64,000 bases of DNA, taken from assembly GCF_014197755.1 (NCBI RefSeq), contig NZ_JACIGE010000009.1, positions 62,001 to 126,000 on the forward strand, in the 5' to 3' direction. Positions within the stretch are counted from its first letter, which is position 1, and each line of letters begins with the position of its first letter. Positions 28,172-39,099 of the stretch are shown in pieces. A program made the position numbers and the translations under genes. This stretch comes from Rhodocyclus tenuis (GTDB lineage: Bacteria; Pseudomonadota; Gammaproteobacteria; Burkholderiales; Rhodocyclaceae). The notes under the pieces were generated by a model, which was not told where the DNA came from, ran no database searches, and saw nothing but the letters and a program-made list of their open reading frames with translations.

Positions 28172-28789
28172 TTGCTGGCTGACTCCTTGACTCTTCCCGT
28201 TCTGCATCCTGCGGTACGTCTTGCCGGCTGGTTGCTGGTGCTGCTTGCCATCCAGCGGCTCGCCGGCCTGCCATTGTTCGTCGCGCTGGCGGCGACGGCG
28301 CTGCTCGGCCGCGCGATCCTCGCGCGGGCGGCACGGCTGATCCGGCGCACGCGCTGGCTGCTGCTGTCGTTGCTGATCGTCTTCGCCTGGGGCGTCGCTG
28401 GCGATCCGCTGTGGCAGGGCTTCGCTGCGCCGACGCGCGAAGGCCTGGAAGAGGCGGCGACGCAGGTCGGACGTTTGCTGCTGGTGCTTGTCGCCGTTGC
28501 CGCCTTTCTCGAAACGATGCCGCTCGGCAGCCTGCTCAGCGGCGCACGCCGCCTGCTGCAGCCTTTGCGCCGTGCCGGCATCGACGCCGATCGTGGCGTC
28601 ATCCGCCTGATGCTGGTCCTGCGCTACGCCGAGGCGCTGCCGCGCCCGCGTGACTGGCGCACGTTGCTTGCTGCGCCGGCCGTGCCGGTGAGCGAGAGCG
28701 TCGAACTCGACGACGCGCCGCTGGCGCCGCTCGACCGCGTGCTGCTGCTCGCCGGTGTCGCGGCATTTGCCGCGATCATTCTCGTCTAG
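28172..28789 (+). CDS. Small membrane protein, possibly EcfT/CbiQ-like
   Basis: This protein of up to 205 residues has hydrophobic segments near residues 15-30, 33-50, 60-75, 95-112 and 190-205. The stretch LLSGARRLLQPLRRAGIDADRGVIRLMLVLRY weakly resembles the coupling region of EcfT/CbiQ transmembrane components (read in parts, RRLLQPLRRAG then MLVLRYAEAL). No ATP-binding or substrate-binding ECF partner lies nearby. The start is uncertain: TTG at 28172 overlaps the terminator T run, and TTG at 28187 is also in frame. It ends nine bases before truA and is probably co-transcribed with it. I cannot assign a function. Confidence 0.6.
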   Translation: MLADSLTLPVLHPAVRLAGWLLVLLAIQRLAGLPLFVALAATALLGRAILARAARLIRRTRWLLLSLLIVFAWGVAGDPLWQGFAAPTREGLEEAATQVGRLLLVLVAVAAFLETMPLGSLLSGARRLLQPLRRAGIDADRGVIRLMLVLRYAEALPRPRDWRTLLAAPAVPVSESVELDDAPLAPLDRVLLLAGVAAFAAIILV

Positions 28790-28797
28790 GGCCGGCG

Positions 28798-29595
28798 ATG
28801 CGTATTGCACTGGGGATCGAATACGACGGGAGTTCCTTCTGCGGCTGGCAGAAGCAGCCCGGCGGCGGCAGCGTGCAGGACGAGTTGCAGACGGCGCTCG
28901 GCAAGCTGGCCGGTGTGCCGATCGAGGTTGTCTGCGCCGGGCGGACCGACGCCGGCGTGCACGCGACCGGGCAGGTGGTGCATTTCGACGCGCCGGTCAG
29001 CCGTTCACTGACCGCCTGGTGGCGCGGCACCAACACCTTTCTGCCGGCGAGCGTCGTCGTGCGCTGGGCGCAGCCGACCGCCGACGATTTTCATGCGCGC
29101 TTCAGCGCGCATGGCCGCCGTTACCGCTATCTGTTGCTCAACCGGCCGCAGCGGCCGGCGATCTGGCACGGCCGTGCCGGCTGGCACTACGCGCCGCTCG
29201 ATCTGGCGGCGATGCAGGCCGGCGCCGCGCAACTGCTCGGCGAACACGATTTCTCGAGCTTTCGCGCTGCCGAATGCCAGGCGCGTTCGCCGGTCAAGCT
29301 GGTGCGCCAGGCCGAGGTGCGCCGCTGCGGCGATTTCATCGTCTTCGACTTTGCCGCCGGCGCTTTTCTGCATCACATGGTGCGCAACATGGTCGGCAGC
29401 CTGGTCTATGTCGGCCTCGGCCGCAGGCCGCCGGAGTGGATCGGCGAACTGCTCAGGGTCTGTGACCGGCGGCTGGCGGCGCCGACTTTCGCCGCCGCCG
29501 GCCTCTATCTGGTCGGCGTCGATTACGATCCGGTATGGGGGCTGCCGAACAATGAGGTAGCGCTGCCGGAACTGCCGGACTTCATCGGGGCTTGA
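28798..29595 (+). CDS. truA: tRNA pseudouridine(38-40) synthase
   Basis: TruA modifies U38-U40 in the anticodon arm of many tRNAs. The 265-residue protein has the N-terminal GIEYDGSSFCGWQKQ, the catalytic aspartate motif GRTDAGVHATGQV near residue 53, and the C-terminal HHMVRNMVGSLVYVGLG. Length is typical. Its position between fimV and trpF matches the conserved gene order in related genomes. trpF begins four bases after its stop. Confidence 0.97.
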   Translation: MRIALGIEYDGSSFCGWQKQPGGGSVQDELQTALGKLAGVPIEVVCAGRTDAGVHATGQVVHFDAPVSRSLTAWWRGTNTFLPASVVVRWAQPTADDFHARFSAHGRRYRYLLLNRPQRPAIWHGRAGWHYAPLDLAAMQAGAAQLLGEHDFSSFRAAECQARSPVKLVRQAEVRRCGDFIVFDFAAGAFLHHMVRNMVGSLVYVGLGRRPPEWIGELLRVCDRRLAAPTFAAAGLYLVGVDYDPVWGLPNNEVALPELPDFIGA

Positions 29596-29599
29596 GTTC

Positions 29600-30220
29600 A
29601 TGCATACACGCATCAAGATCTGCGGGCTGACGCGCAGCGAAGACGTCGAAGTGGTCGCCGACGCCGGCGCCGACGCGGTCGGTTTCGTCTTCTATCCGCC
29701 GAGCCCGCGCTACGTCACGCCGGCACGCGCGGCCGAACTGGCGCGTTCGCTGCCGCCCTTCGTCAGCGTCGTCGGTCTCTTCGTCAATGCCGACGCCGAC
29801 ACGGTGCGCCAAGCGCTGGCGAGTGCGCCGATCCACTTGCTGCAGTTTCATGGTGACGAGGACGACGCTTTCTGCCGGCAGTTCGGGCGGCCCTTCATCA
29901 AGGCGGCGCGCGTGAGGCCGGGACTGGATTTGCTACAATACGCGGCCGCTTTTCCGTCGGCGCAAGCGCTCCTGCTCGACGCCTTCGTCGATGGCTATGG
30001 CGGCGGCGGTGCGGTCTTCGACTGGTCGCTGGTGCCCGCGGCGCTGTCGCGTACGCTGGTGCTGTCGGGCGGACTCGACGTCGATAACGTCGGCGAGGCC
30101 ATTCGCCGGCTGCAGCCGGCCGCGGTCGATGTGTCGTCGGGCGTCGAGGCGGCGAAAGGCATCAAGGACGCCGCCAAGGTGCGCGCTTTCGTCGCGGCTG
30201 CGCGCGCGGTAGATTTATAA
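29600..30220 (+). CDS. trpF: Phosphoribosylanthranilate isomerase
   Basis: TrpF catalyses the Amadori rearrangement of N-(5-phosphoribosyl)anthranilate in tryptophan synthesis. The 206-residue TIM barrel shows the catalytic cysteine in KICGLTRSED, then DAVGFVFYPPSPRYV, FHGDED, the aspartate in LLDAFVDGYGG and LSGGLDVDNV. It is close to truA (four bases) and is followed by a 213-base gap before trpB, which is longer than usual. Confidence 0.97.
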   Translation: MHTRIKICGLTRSEDVEVVADAGADAVGFVFYPPSPRYVTPARAAELARSLPPFVSVVGLFVNADADTVRQALASAPIHLLQFHGDEDDAFCRQFGRPFIKAARVRPGLDLLQYAAAFPSAQALLLDAFVDGYGGGGAVFDWSLVPAALSRTLVLSGGLDVDNVGEAIRRLQPAAVDVSSGVEAAKGIKDAAKVRAFVAAARAVDL

Positions 30221-30273
30221 GTATTTGAATATGTTGATTTATTTCTCTGCCGGCGGCAGCGTCGGGCAGGGAG

Positions 30274-30408
30274 ATGAAAGGGGTTTCATGCGCAGGTTTT
30301 CCGGCGGCCGGACACGCAGGTGCTGGCGGCGTTTTGCAGCAAAGCACACCTGAGAACCGGGTCGTGGCGATCTCGGTATCGCCGCCGCACCCGTTTCCGG
30401 ATTTTTGA
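30274..30408 (+). promoter_or_regulatory. Attenuator-like leader before trpB with short ORFs
   Basis: The 213-base trpF-trpB gap begins with an AT-rich tract (30218-30247). It then holds two overlapping short frames with plausible ribosome sites: a 44-codon ORF from 30274 to 30408, and a 21-codon ORF at 30288-30353 encoding an Arg-rich peptide with a single Trp (RRCWRR). Right after the shorter ORF, CGGGT (30358-30362) pairs with ACCCG (30389-30393), enclosing the perfect stem GGCGAT/ATCGCC (30366-30371 and 30378-30383). This is followed by TTTCCGGATTTTT. The order short ORF, hairpin, T run resembles an attenuator, but there are no tandem Trp codons. Confidence 0.4.
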
Positions 30409-30433
30409 CTGCCCACGCTCCAGGAGAAACCGC

Positions 30434-31639
<1,206 letters not shown>

Positions 31640-31656
31640 TCTCCACTGGCGCCGTC

Positions 31657-32469
31657 ATGTCGAAAATACAGGCAACCTTTGAACGTTTGCAGGCGCAGGG
31701 CCGCAAGGCGCTGATTCCCTTCATTACCGCCGGCGACCCCGATCCGGCACTGACCGTCACGCTGATGCACACGCTGGTCGAGGCGGGCGCCGACATCATC
31801 GAACTCGGCGTTCCCTTCTCCGATCCGATGGCCGACGGCCCGACCATCCAGCGCGCTTCCGAGCGGGCGCTGGCCAAGGGCGTCAGCCTTCGCCAGGTGC
31901 TCGAATATGTGGCGAATTTCCGTGCCGACAATCGCGAAACGCCGGTCGTGCTGATGGGGTACGCCAATCCGGTCGAGGCGATGGGTATCGAGGCTTTCGC
32001 CGCCTGCGCCTACGACGCTGGCGTCGACGGCGTGCTCCTCGTCGACTACCCGCCGGAAGAGAGTTCCGCCTACGTCGACGCCATGCGCCGACACGCGCTT
32101 GATCCGATCTTCCTGCTGGCGCCGACCTCAAGCGAGCAACGCATTGCCGATGTCGGCCTTTACGCGCGCGGCTACGTCTATTATGTGTCGCTGAAGGGCG
32201 TCACTGGCTCGGCGGTGCTCGATGTTGCCGCCGTCGCGGCGCGCATCCCCGAGATTCGCGCGCGCACCGGCGTGCCGGTCGGCGTCGGTTTCGGCATCCG
32301 CGACGCGGCAACCGCCGCCGCCATCGCTGGTATCGCCGATGCGGTCGTCGTCGGCAGCCGCATCATCGAAGAAATCGAACAATCCGAACCCGATCAGGTG
32401 TGCGCCCGCGTGCGCGTACTGGTCGCTGAACTGCGTCGCGGCATTGATGCCGCCGGAGGAAAATCATGA
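31657..32469 (+). CDS. trpA: Tryptophan synthase, alpha subunit
   Basis: TrpA cleaves indole-3-glycerol phosphate and channels indole to TrpB. The 270-residue TIM barrel has the catalytic Glu and Asp in [41 protein letters not shown] and the phosphate-binding [12 protein letters not shown]. Its stop overlaps the accD start (ATGA), linking tryptophan synthesis to accD translation as in many proteobacteria. Confidence 0.98.
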   Translation: MSKIQATFERLQAQGRKALIPFITAGDPDPALTVTLMHTLVEAGADIIELGVPFSDPMADGPTIQRASERALAKGVSLRQVLEYVANFRADNRETPVVLMGYANPVEAMGIEAFAACAYDAGVDGVLLVDYPPEESSAYVDAMRRHALDPIFLLAPTSSEQRIADVGLYARGYVYYVSLKGVTGSAVLDVAAVAARIPEIRARTGVPVGVGFGIRDAATAAAIAGIADAVVVGSRIIEEIEQSEPDQVCARVRVLVAELRRGIDAAGGKS

Positions 32470-33338
32470 GCTGGTTGAAAAAGCTGCTGCCACCGAAAAT
32501 CAAGCGCGCCGAGCCCGGTGTTGCGCGGCGCTCGGCGCTGCCCGAAGGTCTGTGGAGCAAGTGCCCGTCGTGCGAAGCGGTGCTCTACGCCACCGATCTG
32601 GCGAACAACGCCAACGTCTGCCCGAAGTGCGCGCACCACAACCGCCTCGGTGCCCGTGAACGCGTCGATCTGCTGCTCGACGCCGAAGGGCGCTTCGAGA
32701 TCGGCGCCGAAGTGCTGCCGGTCGATCCGCTGCGCTTCAAGGACAGCCGCCGCTATCCGGAGCGCCTGCGCGACGCGACCGAATCCTCGGGCGAAACCGA
32801 TTCGCTGGTCGTCATGCAGGGAACGATCCGCTCGCTGCCGGCGGTGGTTGCCGCCTTCGAGTTCGATTTCATGGGCGGTTCGATGGGCTCGGTGCTCGGC
32901 GAGCGCTTCGTGCGTGGCGTGCAGACTGCCGTCGAGAACCGCATTCCCTTCATTTGCGTCACCGCCTCCGGTGGCGCGCGCATGCAGGAAGGGCTCTTCT
33001 CGCTGATGCAGATGGCCAAGACGACGGCGGCGCTGACGCGTCTTTCGCAGGTCAGGCAGCCGTTCATCTCGATCCTCACCGACCCGACCATGGGCGGCGT
33101 TTCGGCCTCGTTCGCCTTCGTTGGTGACGTGGTCATCGCCGAACCCGGCGCGCTGATCGGTTTTGCCGGCCCGCGCGTGATCGAGCAGACGGTGCGCGAG
33201 AAGCTGCCGCCGGGCTTCCAGCGTTCGGAATTCCTGATCGAGAAGGGCGCGCTCGACATGATCGTCGACCGGCGCGAACTCAAGGAGCGCGTGGCGAGCC
33301 TGCTCGCCCTGCTGCAGAAGCTGCCGGCCGCGGCGTGA
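32466..33338 (+). CDS. accD: Acetyl-CoA carboxylase carboxyltransferase, beta subunit
   Basis: AccD, with AccA, transfers the carboxyl group from biotin to acetyl-CoA in fatty-acid synthesis. The 290 residues carry the N-terminal zinc ribbon (CPSC and CPKC about 16 residues apart) and the carboxyltransferase core with [32 protein letters not shown] and [11 protein letters not shown]. The ATG overlaps trpA, and its stop TGA overlaps the folC GTG start. Confidence 0.98.
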   Translation: MSWLKKLLPPKIKRAEPGVARRSALPEGLWSKCPSCEAVLYATDLANNANVCPKCAHHNRLGARERVDLLLDAEGRFEIGAEVLPVDPLRFKDSRRYPERLRDATESSGETDSLVVMQGTIRSLPAVVAAFEFDFMGGSMGSVLGERFVRGVQTAVENRIPFICVTASGGARMQEGLFSLMQMAKTTAALTRLSQVRQPFISILTDPTMGGVSASFAFVGDVVIAEPGALIGFAGPRVIEQTVREKLPPGFQRSEFLIEKGALDMIVDRRELKERVASLLALLQKLPAAA

Positions 33339-34774
33339 GCGTCGATTCACCGGTGGCGCCTTCATCATCAGCGCCGCCCACCTCGCTGCCCGCCTCGTCG
33401 CCGACCTCGCCGCAGACACTCGCCGACTGGCTGGCGCATCTCGAAAGCCTGCACCCGCGCGGACAGGCCGGTATCGAACTGGGTCTCGAACGCGTCGTGC
33501 GCATGCGCGACGCGCTCGGCCAGGAGCCGTTCTGCCCGCTGATCATGGTTGGCGGCACCAATGGCAAGGGCTCGACCTGCGCCTATCTCGAAGCGATCTA
33601 CAGCGCTGCCGGCTACCGCACCGGCTGCTACAGTTCGCCGCATCTGCTCGAGTACAACGAGCGCGTGCGCGTCGGCGGTGTGCCGGCGAGCGACAAGGCG
33701 CTGATCGACGCTTTCACTCGCGTCGAAGCGGCGCGGCAGGCGGCCGATGCGCTGCCGCTCACCTATTTCGAGTTCGGCACGCTGGCGGCGTGGGAAGTCT
33801 TTGCCACGGCGGCGGTCGATGTGCTGATCCTCGAGGTCGGCCTCGGCGGCCGGCTCGACGCGGTCAATACCTATACGCCCGATTGCGCGATCGTCACCGG
33901 CGTCGCGCTCGACCATACCGACTGGCTGGGGCCGACGCGCGAGGCGATCGGCCGCGAGAAGGCCGGCATCTTCCGCCCGGCAACGCCGGCGATCTGCGCC
34001 GACCCCGAACCGCCGCAGAGCCTGCTCGCGCATGCGCAGGAGATCGGCGCGCAGCTGTTGCTGATCGGCCGTGATTTCGGGCACTTCGGCGGCCAGTTCG
34101 GCGGTACTTCCGGCGCTGATCAGTCTCCGGCCGACAGCCGCACGCAATGGACTTACTGGCTGCGCGGGCAAGCCGGTGCCGCGGGTGACGCCATCCTGCG
34201 CCGCGGCGGGCTGGCGCCACCGGCCTTGCGCGGCGCACGCCAGCTCGACAACGCGGCGGCGGCGCTGACTGCCGTCGAACTGCTGCGCGAGCGTCTGCCG
34301 GTGTCGATGCAGGCGGTGCGCCGCGGACTGATCGAAATCGCGCTGCCCGGGCGTTTTCAGATCATTCCCGGGCGGCCGGCGCTGATTCTCGACGTCGCGC
34401 ACAATCCGCAGGCCGCCGAAGGGCTGGCGCGCAGCTTGGGCTCGATGGGCTTTTTCCGGAACACGCTGGCCGTCGTCGGCATGCTCTCCGACAAGGACAT
34501 CGCCGCGACGCTGGCGCCGCTGGCCGGCAAGGTCGATCGCTGGCTACTCGCCGATCTCGACGGCCCACGCGCGGCGCCGGCAGCGGCGCTGGCGGCGATG
34601 GTCAACGGTTCTACCAGTGCTGGCAAACTCGGCGGCGAAGTCGAATGCTTCGACTCGCCGGCGGCGGCTTATGCGCGTGCCCGCAAGCTGGCAGGTGAAG
34701 ATGATAGAATCGTCGCCTTCGGATCGTTCCTCACCGTCGCTGCGGTGATGCGTGAACTCCAGCGTCTTCGCTGA
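33335..34774 (+). CDS. folC: Folylpolyglutamate synthase / dihydrofolate synthase
   Basis: FolC adds glutamate to dihydropteroate and extends folate polyglutamate tails. The 479-residue Mur-ligase-family protein has the P-loop [16 protein letters not shown], the [14 protein letters not shown] substrate loop, [20 protein letters not shown] and the C-terminal DVAHNPQA. The start is GTG 33335, overlapping the accD stop; roughly 25 Ser/Pro/Ala-rich residues precede the conserved part, so a later start cannot be excluded. Confidence 0.95.
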   Translation: MSVDSPVAPSSSAPPTSLPASSPTSPQTLADWLAHLESLHPRGQAGIELGLERVVRMRDALGQEPFCPLIMVGGTNGKGSTCAYLEAIYSAAGYRTGCYSSPHLLEYNERVRVGGVPASDKALIDAFTRVEAARQAADALPLTYFEFGTLAAWEVFATAAVDVLILEVGLGGRLDAVNTYTPDCAIVTGVALDHTDWLGPTREAIGREKAGIFRPATPAICADPEPPQSLLAHAQEIGAQLLLIGRDFGHFGGQFGGTSGADQSPADSRTQWTYWLRGQAGAAGDAILRRGGLAPPALRGARQLDNAAAALTAVELLRERLPVSMQAVRRGLIEIALPGRFQIIPGRPALILDVAHNPQAAEGLARSLGSMGFFRNTLAVVGMLSDKDIAATLAPLAGKVDRWLLADLDGPRAAPAAALAAMVNGSTSAGKLGGEVECFDSPAAAYARARKLAGEDDRIVAFGSFLTVAAVMRELQRLR

Positions 34775-34826
34775 TTTTCCTGTTCAACGCGCTCCCGTAG
34801 ATCACCGGATCAACTTTTCGCCACCC

Positions 34827-35675
34827 ATGACCGACACTTCCGACGCGCAACTTCCGCTCAAAAAGCGGGCCCGTCGGCGCCTCGTCGGCGCCGTTGCCTT
34901 CGCCGGTCTGGCCGCCTTCGTCCTGCCGATGGTGATGGACGAAGAGCCCAAGGTGCCGGCGCAGGACGTGCAGATCCGCATTCCCTCGCTCGATCAGCCG
35001 GCATTCGAACCCGGCAAGCTGGCAGCATCACCGGCAACGAAGGCGGCGCCTGCGGCGAGTCCGGCGCAGCCCGAGCTGAGGTCGCCGCCGGCGCCGCTAC
35101 CCGCGCCGATTCCGGCGTCTCCGCCTGAAGTGGTCAAACCCGCCGTTGCCGAGAAGGCAGCGGCGAAGCCCGTCGAAAAGCCCGTCGAGAAAGCCGCCGA
35201 GAAGCCGGTCGCCAAGCCCGAAGCAGCAGCCGAAAAAACGGCGGCACGCCCGTCAGCCAAGGAGCCGGCTAAGGAAACCGCGAAAGAAGGCGTCAAGGAC
35301 GCCGGGAAAGACACCGCAAAAGCGAACGCGCGCGCCACGGACAAAGCAGCGGAAAAAGCCGCCGAGAAACCAACCGACGACGCGCGCCGCGCGGCGGCGA
35401 TTCTCGGCGACAAGGCCGCGCCGGCGGCTTCGTCCGCGGCGGCGAGCGCGCACGTCGTCCTCATCGGCGCCTTCGCCAACCCGGCCAACGTCAAGCAGTT
35501 GCAGAGCAAGCTCGGCGAGATCGGTGTCAAGACCTACACCGAGCCGCTCGAGTCGCCGCAGGGCCTGAAGACGCGTTTGCGTGCCGGTCCGTTCAATAAC
35601 CGCGATGCCGCCGAGAAGGCGCTGGAACGGATGAAGCGGATTGGCGTCAACGGAGTGGTCGCCGCCAAGCAATGA
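34827..35675 (+). CDS. dedD: SPOR-domain protein, DedD-like
   Basis: This 282-residue inner-membrane protein has a single transmembrane helix after a basic stretch (KKRARRRLVGAVAFAGLAAFVLP). A long Ala/Lys/Pro/Glu-rich linker of about 150 residues follows, then a C-terminal SPOR domain (VVLIGAFANPANVKQLQSKL to LRAGPFNNRDAAEKALERM). SPOR domains bind denuded glycan strands at the division septum. I start it at ATG 34827; the frame is open to 34752, but that part overlaps folC. Its position between folC and cvpA matches E. coli dedD. Its last four bases overlap cvpA. Confidence 0.9.
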   Translation: MTDTSDAQLPLKKRARRRLVGAVAFAGLAAFVLPMVMDEEPKVPAQDVQIRIPSLDQPAFEPGKLAASPATKAAPAASPAQPELRSPPAPLPAPIPASPPEVVKPAVAEKAAAKPVEKPVEKAAEKPVAKPEAAAEKTAARPSAKEPAKETAKEGVKDAGKDTAKANARATDKAAEKAAEKPTDDARRAAAILGDKAAPAASSAAASAHVVLIGAFANPANVKQLQSKLGEIGVKTYTEPLESPQGLKTRLRAGPFNNRDAAEKALERMKRIGVNGVVAAKQ

Positions 35676-36163
35676 CGGTTTTCGACTACGTAATTCTCGG
35701 CATTCTCATCGCTTCGGCGGCGCTCGGCCTGTGGCGGGGCGTCGTCGGTGAAGTCATTGCCCTAGCCGGCTGGATTCTCGGTTTTTTTGCGGCGAAAGCG
35801 TGGGGCGGCGAAGCCGCGACGCTGCTGTTCACGTCGATTGCCGATCCGGCGCTGCGACTGGTCGCCGGCTGGGTAGCGGTTTTCGTCGTGACGATCCTGT
35901 TGCTGGCCTTGGCCAGACTGGCGGTACAGGGTCTGCTCAAGGCGCTCGGGCTGTCGATCACCGATCGACTGCTTGGCGTCATTTTTGGCGTCGCGCGTGG
36001 TCTGCTGATCGTGCTGGCGCTGGTGGCGATCGGCGGCATGACCTCGCTGCCGAAAGAACGCTGGTGGCACGAGGCGGCGCTGTCGCCGCCACTGGAAACT
36101 GCGGTACTCGCCGCGCGCCCCTGGTTACCGGCGGACGCGGCTAAACGAATTCGATTCAGGTAA
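35672..36163 (+). CDS. cvpA: CvpA family membrane protein
   Basis: This 163-residue protein has four hydrophobic segments and the family start FDYVILGILIASAALGLWRGVVGE. CvpA is needed for colicin V export in E. coli and for envelope stress tolerance in several bacteria; its biochemical role is unsettled. The ATG overlaps the dedD stop (ATGA) and purF follows after 11 bases, the conserved dedD-cvpA-purF order. Confidence 0.93.
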   Translation: MTVFDYVILGILIASAALGLWRGVVGEVIALAGWILGFFAAKAWGGEAATLLFTSIADPALRLVAGWVAVFVVTILLLALARLAVQGLLKALGLSITDRLLGVIFGVARGLLIVLALVAIGGMTSLPKERWWHEAALSPPLETAVLAARPWLPADAAKRIRFR

Positions 36164-36174
36164 GGAAAGACACT

Positions 36175-37704
36175 ATGTGCGGGATTCTCGGGGTTGTTGC
36201 AACCACGCCGGTCAATCAACTGCTCTATGACGGACTGATGGTCCTGCAGCATCGCGGTCAGGACGCTGCCGGCATCGCCACGGCCGAGGGCAACACCTTC
36301 CATTTGCACAAGGGGCCGGGGCTGGTGCGCGACGTTTTCCGCACGCGCAACATGCGTGCCTTGCCCGGCGAAATGGGCATCGCCCACTGCCGCTACCCGA
36401 CCGCCGGTTCGGCGTGGAATTTCGCCGAGGCGCAGCCGTTCTACGTGAACTCTCCGTTCGGCATCATGCTCGCGCACAACGGCAACCTGACCAACACGGT
36501 CGAGTTGAAGGAGCAGATGTACCGGCAGGACCTCCGCCACATCAACACCAACTCCGATTCGGAAGTGCTGCTCAACGTGCTTGCGCACGAGTTGCAGGGC
36601 GTCGCCAGCGGCTGCCGTCTCGACCTCGACACTATCTTCGCCGCTGTCGCCGGCGTGCATCGCCGCTGCCGCGGCGCTTACGCGGTGGTCGCCATGATCG
36701 CCGGCTACGGCCTGCTCGCTTTCCGCGACCCCTATGGCATCCGGCCGCTGGTGATCGGCGTCAATGAAACGCCGGAGGGCGACGAATACCTGCTGTCGTC
36801 GGAGTCGGTCGCGCTCGACACGCTCAATTTCCGCGTGCTGCGCGACGTCGAGCCCGGCGAAGCGATCTTCATCGACCTGCGCCGGCAACTGCACGCGCGG
36901 CAGTGCGCGGTCAAGCCGCAGCACGCCTCGTGCATTTTCGAGTATGTCTATCTGGCGCGCCCGGATTCGGTGATCGACGGCGTATCGGTTTACGAGACGC
37001 GCCTGCGCATGGGCGAATACCTTGCCGACAAGGTGGCGCAGCGCATTCCGGTCGACGAGATCGATCTGGTCATTCCGATTCCCGATTCGAGCCGTCCGTC
37101 GGCGATGCAACTGGCACAGCGGCTCGGCATCCCGTACCGCGAAGGCTTCGTCAAGAACCGCTACATCGGTCGTACCTTCATCATGCCCGGCCAGTCGACG
37201 CGCAAGAAGTCGGTGCGGCAGAAGCTCAACACCGTCGGCCAGGAGTTCAAGGGGAAGCGCGTGCTGCTGGTCGACGACTCGATCGTGCGCGGCACGACCA
37301 GCCGCGAGATCGTCGACATGGCGCGCGCTGCCGGCGCGCTGAAAGTGTATTTTGCTTCGGCGGCGCCGCCGGTGCGCTTCCCCAACGTGTACGGCATCGA
37401 CATGCCGACGCGTGCCGAACTGATCGCCACCGGTCGCAGCGACGAGGAAATCGCGCGCGAGATCGGTGCTGACGCGCTCGTCTATCAGGACCTCGACGCG
37501 CTGAAGGCCTCGATCAGCGACCTCAATCCGCAGATGCGGCGTTTCGACTGTTCGTGTTTCGACGGCATCTACGTCACCGGCGACGTGTCACCCGAATACC
37601 TCGACGAAATCGAGACGGCGCGTGGCGGCAAGCCGAAGCCGGTGATCGAGGACACGGCGGCACCGCAGATGCAGCTTGATCTGATGTCCGCGGAGCAGGC
37701 CTGA
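36175..37704 (+). CDS. purF: Amidophosphoribosyltransferase
   Basis: PurF makes 5-phosphoribosylamine, the first committed step of purine synthesis. The 509 residues start MCGILGVV, exposing the catalytic Cys2 of the N-terminal glutaminase after Met removal. The phosphoribosyltransferase signature VLLVDDSIVRGTTSREIV lies near residue 365, and the NTP-linked loop KNRYIGRTFI is present. The stop overlaps the metZ ATG (TGATG). Confidence 0.98.
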   Translation: MCGILGVVATTPVNQLLYDGLMVLQHRGQDAAGIATAEGNTFHLHKGPGLVRDVFRTRNMRALPGEMGIAHCRYPTAGSAWNFAEAQPFYVNSPFGIMLAHNGNLTNTVELKEQMYRQDLRHINTNSDSEVLLNVLAHELQGVASGCRLDLDTIFAAVAGVHRRCRGAYAVVAMIAGYGLLAFRDPYGIRPLVIGVNETPEGDEYLLSSESVALDTLNFRVLRDVEPGEAIFIDLRRQLHARQCAVKPQHASCIFEYVYLARPDSVIDGVSVYETRLRMGEYLADKVAQRIPVDEIDLVIPIPDSSRPSAMQLAQRLGIPYREGFVKNRYIGRTFIMPGQSTRKKSVRQKLNTVGQEFKGKRVLLVDDSIVRGTTSREIVDMARAAGALKVYFASAAPPVRFPNVYGIDMPTRAELIATGRSDEEIAREIGADALVYQDLDALKASISDLNPQMRRFDCSCFDGIYVTGDVSPEYLDEIETARGGKPKPVIEDTAAPQMQLDLMSAEQA

Positions 37705-38885
37705 TGAGCGACGGCGACAAGTTGCAGGCGCAAACGCTGGCAGTGCGCGCCGGGCAGGTGCGCAGCCAGTTCAATGAGCACGCCGAGGCGCTTTATCTCA
37801 CCTCGAGTTTCGTCTTCGAAAACGCGGCGCAGGCGGCGGCGCGTTTCTCCGGCGATGAGGCCGGCAACGTCTATTCGCGCTTCACCAATCCCACCGTCTC
37901 GGTCTTCCAGGAACGTCTGGCGGCGCTTGAAGGCGCCGAAGCCTGCGTCGCCACCGCCTCGGGCATGTCGGCAATCCTCTCGCTGGTGATGGCGCTGTGC
38001 AGCAAGGGCGATCACATCGTTGCCTCGTCCGGTGTGTTCGGCGCGACGCAGCAGTTGCTCGGCGGCATCATGCCGCGCTTCGGCATCGACTCGAGCTTCG
38101 TCGGGCAGAGCGAACTTGCCGAGTGGGCAGCGGCGATCCGGCCGGAAACGAAGCTGCTGTTCGTCGAGACGCCGTCGAATCCGCTCACCGCCATCGCTGA
38201 CATCGCCGCGCTGGCCGAACTCGCGCACGCGCATGGCGCGCTGCTGGTGGTCGATAACTGCTTCTGCACGCCGATCCTGCAACAGCCGCTGATGCTCGGC
38301 GCCGATCTCGTCGTGCATTCGGCGACCAAGTATCTCGACGGCCAGGGACGCGTGCTCGGCGGCGCCGTCGTCGGCCCGAAGGCGCTGGTCGACGAGGTGT
38401 ACAAGTTCCTGCGCACGGCCGGCCCCTCGCTGTCGCCGTTCAACGCCTGGGTGCTGCAGAAGGGGCTGGAGACGCTGGCCATCCGCATGCAGGCGCAGTC
38501 GGCCGGTGCGCTGGAACTGGCGCGCTGGCTGGAAGCGCAGCCGCGTGTCGAGCGTGTCTACTACCCGGGCCTGCCCTCGCATCCGCAGCATGAGCTGGCG
38601 ATGCGCCAGCAGCGCAGCGGCGGAGCGGTGGTGTCGTTCGAGGTGTGCGGCGGGCGCAGCGAGGCATGGACGGTGGTCGACCACTGCCGTCTGCTCTCGA
38701 TTACCGCCAACCTTGGCGACGTCAAGACGACGCTGACGCATCCGGCGACGACGACGCACGGTCGCCTGTCGGCCGAGCAGCGTGCCGCTGCCGGCATCGG
38801 CGAGGGCTTGCTGCGCGTCGCCGTCGGTCTGGAGGCGGTCGTTGATCTGCAGAACGATCTGGCGCGGGGCCTCGCGCTGATCTGA
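37704..38885 (+). CDS. metZ: O-succinylhomoserine sulfhydrylase
   Basis: MetZ makes homocysteine from O-succinylhomoserine and sulfide using PLP. The 393 residues show [25 protein letters not shown], the PLP-binding lysine in [16 protein letters not shown] and the C-terminal [18 protein letters not shown]-like motif ([18 protein letters not shown]). The purF-metZ pairing is a conserved gene order. A Cys/Met-PLP enzyme of this family could also be a gamma-synthase; the context favours MetZ. Confidence 0.93.
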   Translation: MSDGDKLQAQTLAVRAGQVRSQFNEHAEALYLTSSFVFENAAQAAARFSGDEAGNVYSRFTNPTVSVFQERLAALEGAEACVATASGMSAILSLVMALCSKGDHIVASSGVFGATQQLLGGIMPRFGIDSSFVGQSELAEWAAAIRPETKLLFVETPSNPLTAIADIAALAELAHAHGALLVVDNCFCTPILQQPLMLGADLVVHSATKYLDGQGRVLGGAVVGPKALVDEVYKFLRTAGPSLSPFNAWVLQKGLETLAIRMQAQSAGALELARWLEAQPRVERVYYPGLPSHPQHELAMRQQRSGGAVVSFEVCGGRSEAWTVVDHCRLLSITANLGDVKTTLTHPATTTHGRLSAEQRAAAGIGEGLLRVAVGLEAVVDLQNDLARGLALI

Positions 38886-38889
38886 GTGC

Positions 38890-38911
38890 CGCCGCCGGAG
38901 TGCCGGCGGCG
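38890..38911 (+). terminator. GC hairpin after metZ
   Basis: CGCCGCCGG (38890-38898) and CCGGCGGCG (38903-38911) form a perfect stem with loop AGTG, five bases after the metZ stop. There is no strong T run, so termination may be partial. Confidence 0.5.
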
Positions 38912-38915
38912 TGCG

Positions 38916-38924
38916 TGTTACAAT
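38916..38924 (+). promoter_or_regulatory. rhlE: Extended -10 promoter for rhlE
   Basis: TG-T-TACAAT forms an extended -10 element with no good -35. If used, the rhlE message would carry an untranslated leader of about 170 bases, in keeping with long leaders on several DEAD-box helicase genes. Confidence 0.45.
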
Positions 38925-39099
38925 CGCCGTTCCTCGCGATGCCGCCCTTGGCAGGGCCATCGTTCCGCTGCGCCAGACGTGGACATATACCGCACGTCTA
39001 TCCCCTCGCCGCGCGGCCTTTAGCTTTCACCATCCCTTCGCCCGCATTGCCGGAGCGCTTGCGCGCTCGCGACGACGCGAAGGTCAGGAGTCCTTTCCA

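Noticed and set aside
26022-28334. A 770-codon antisense frame across fimV
   Set aside because: It is Arg/Gly-rich with no motifs; it arises from the acidic, codon-biased fimV repeat region.
29932-29939. Extended -10 (TG-C-TACAAT) inside trpF as an internal promoter for trpB
   Set aside because: It is within conserved trpF coding sequence, with no -35 and about 490 bases from trpB. The match is probably chance.
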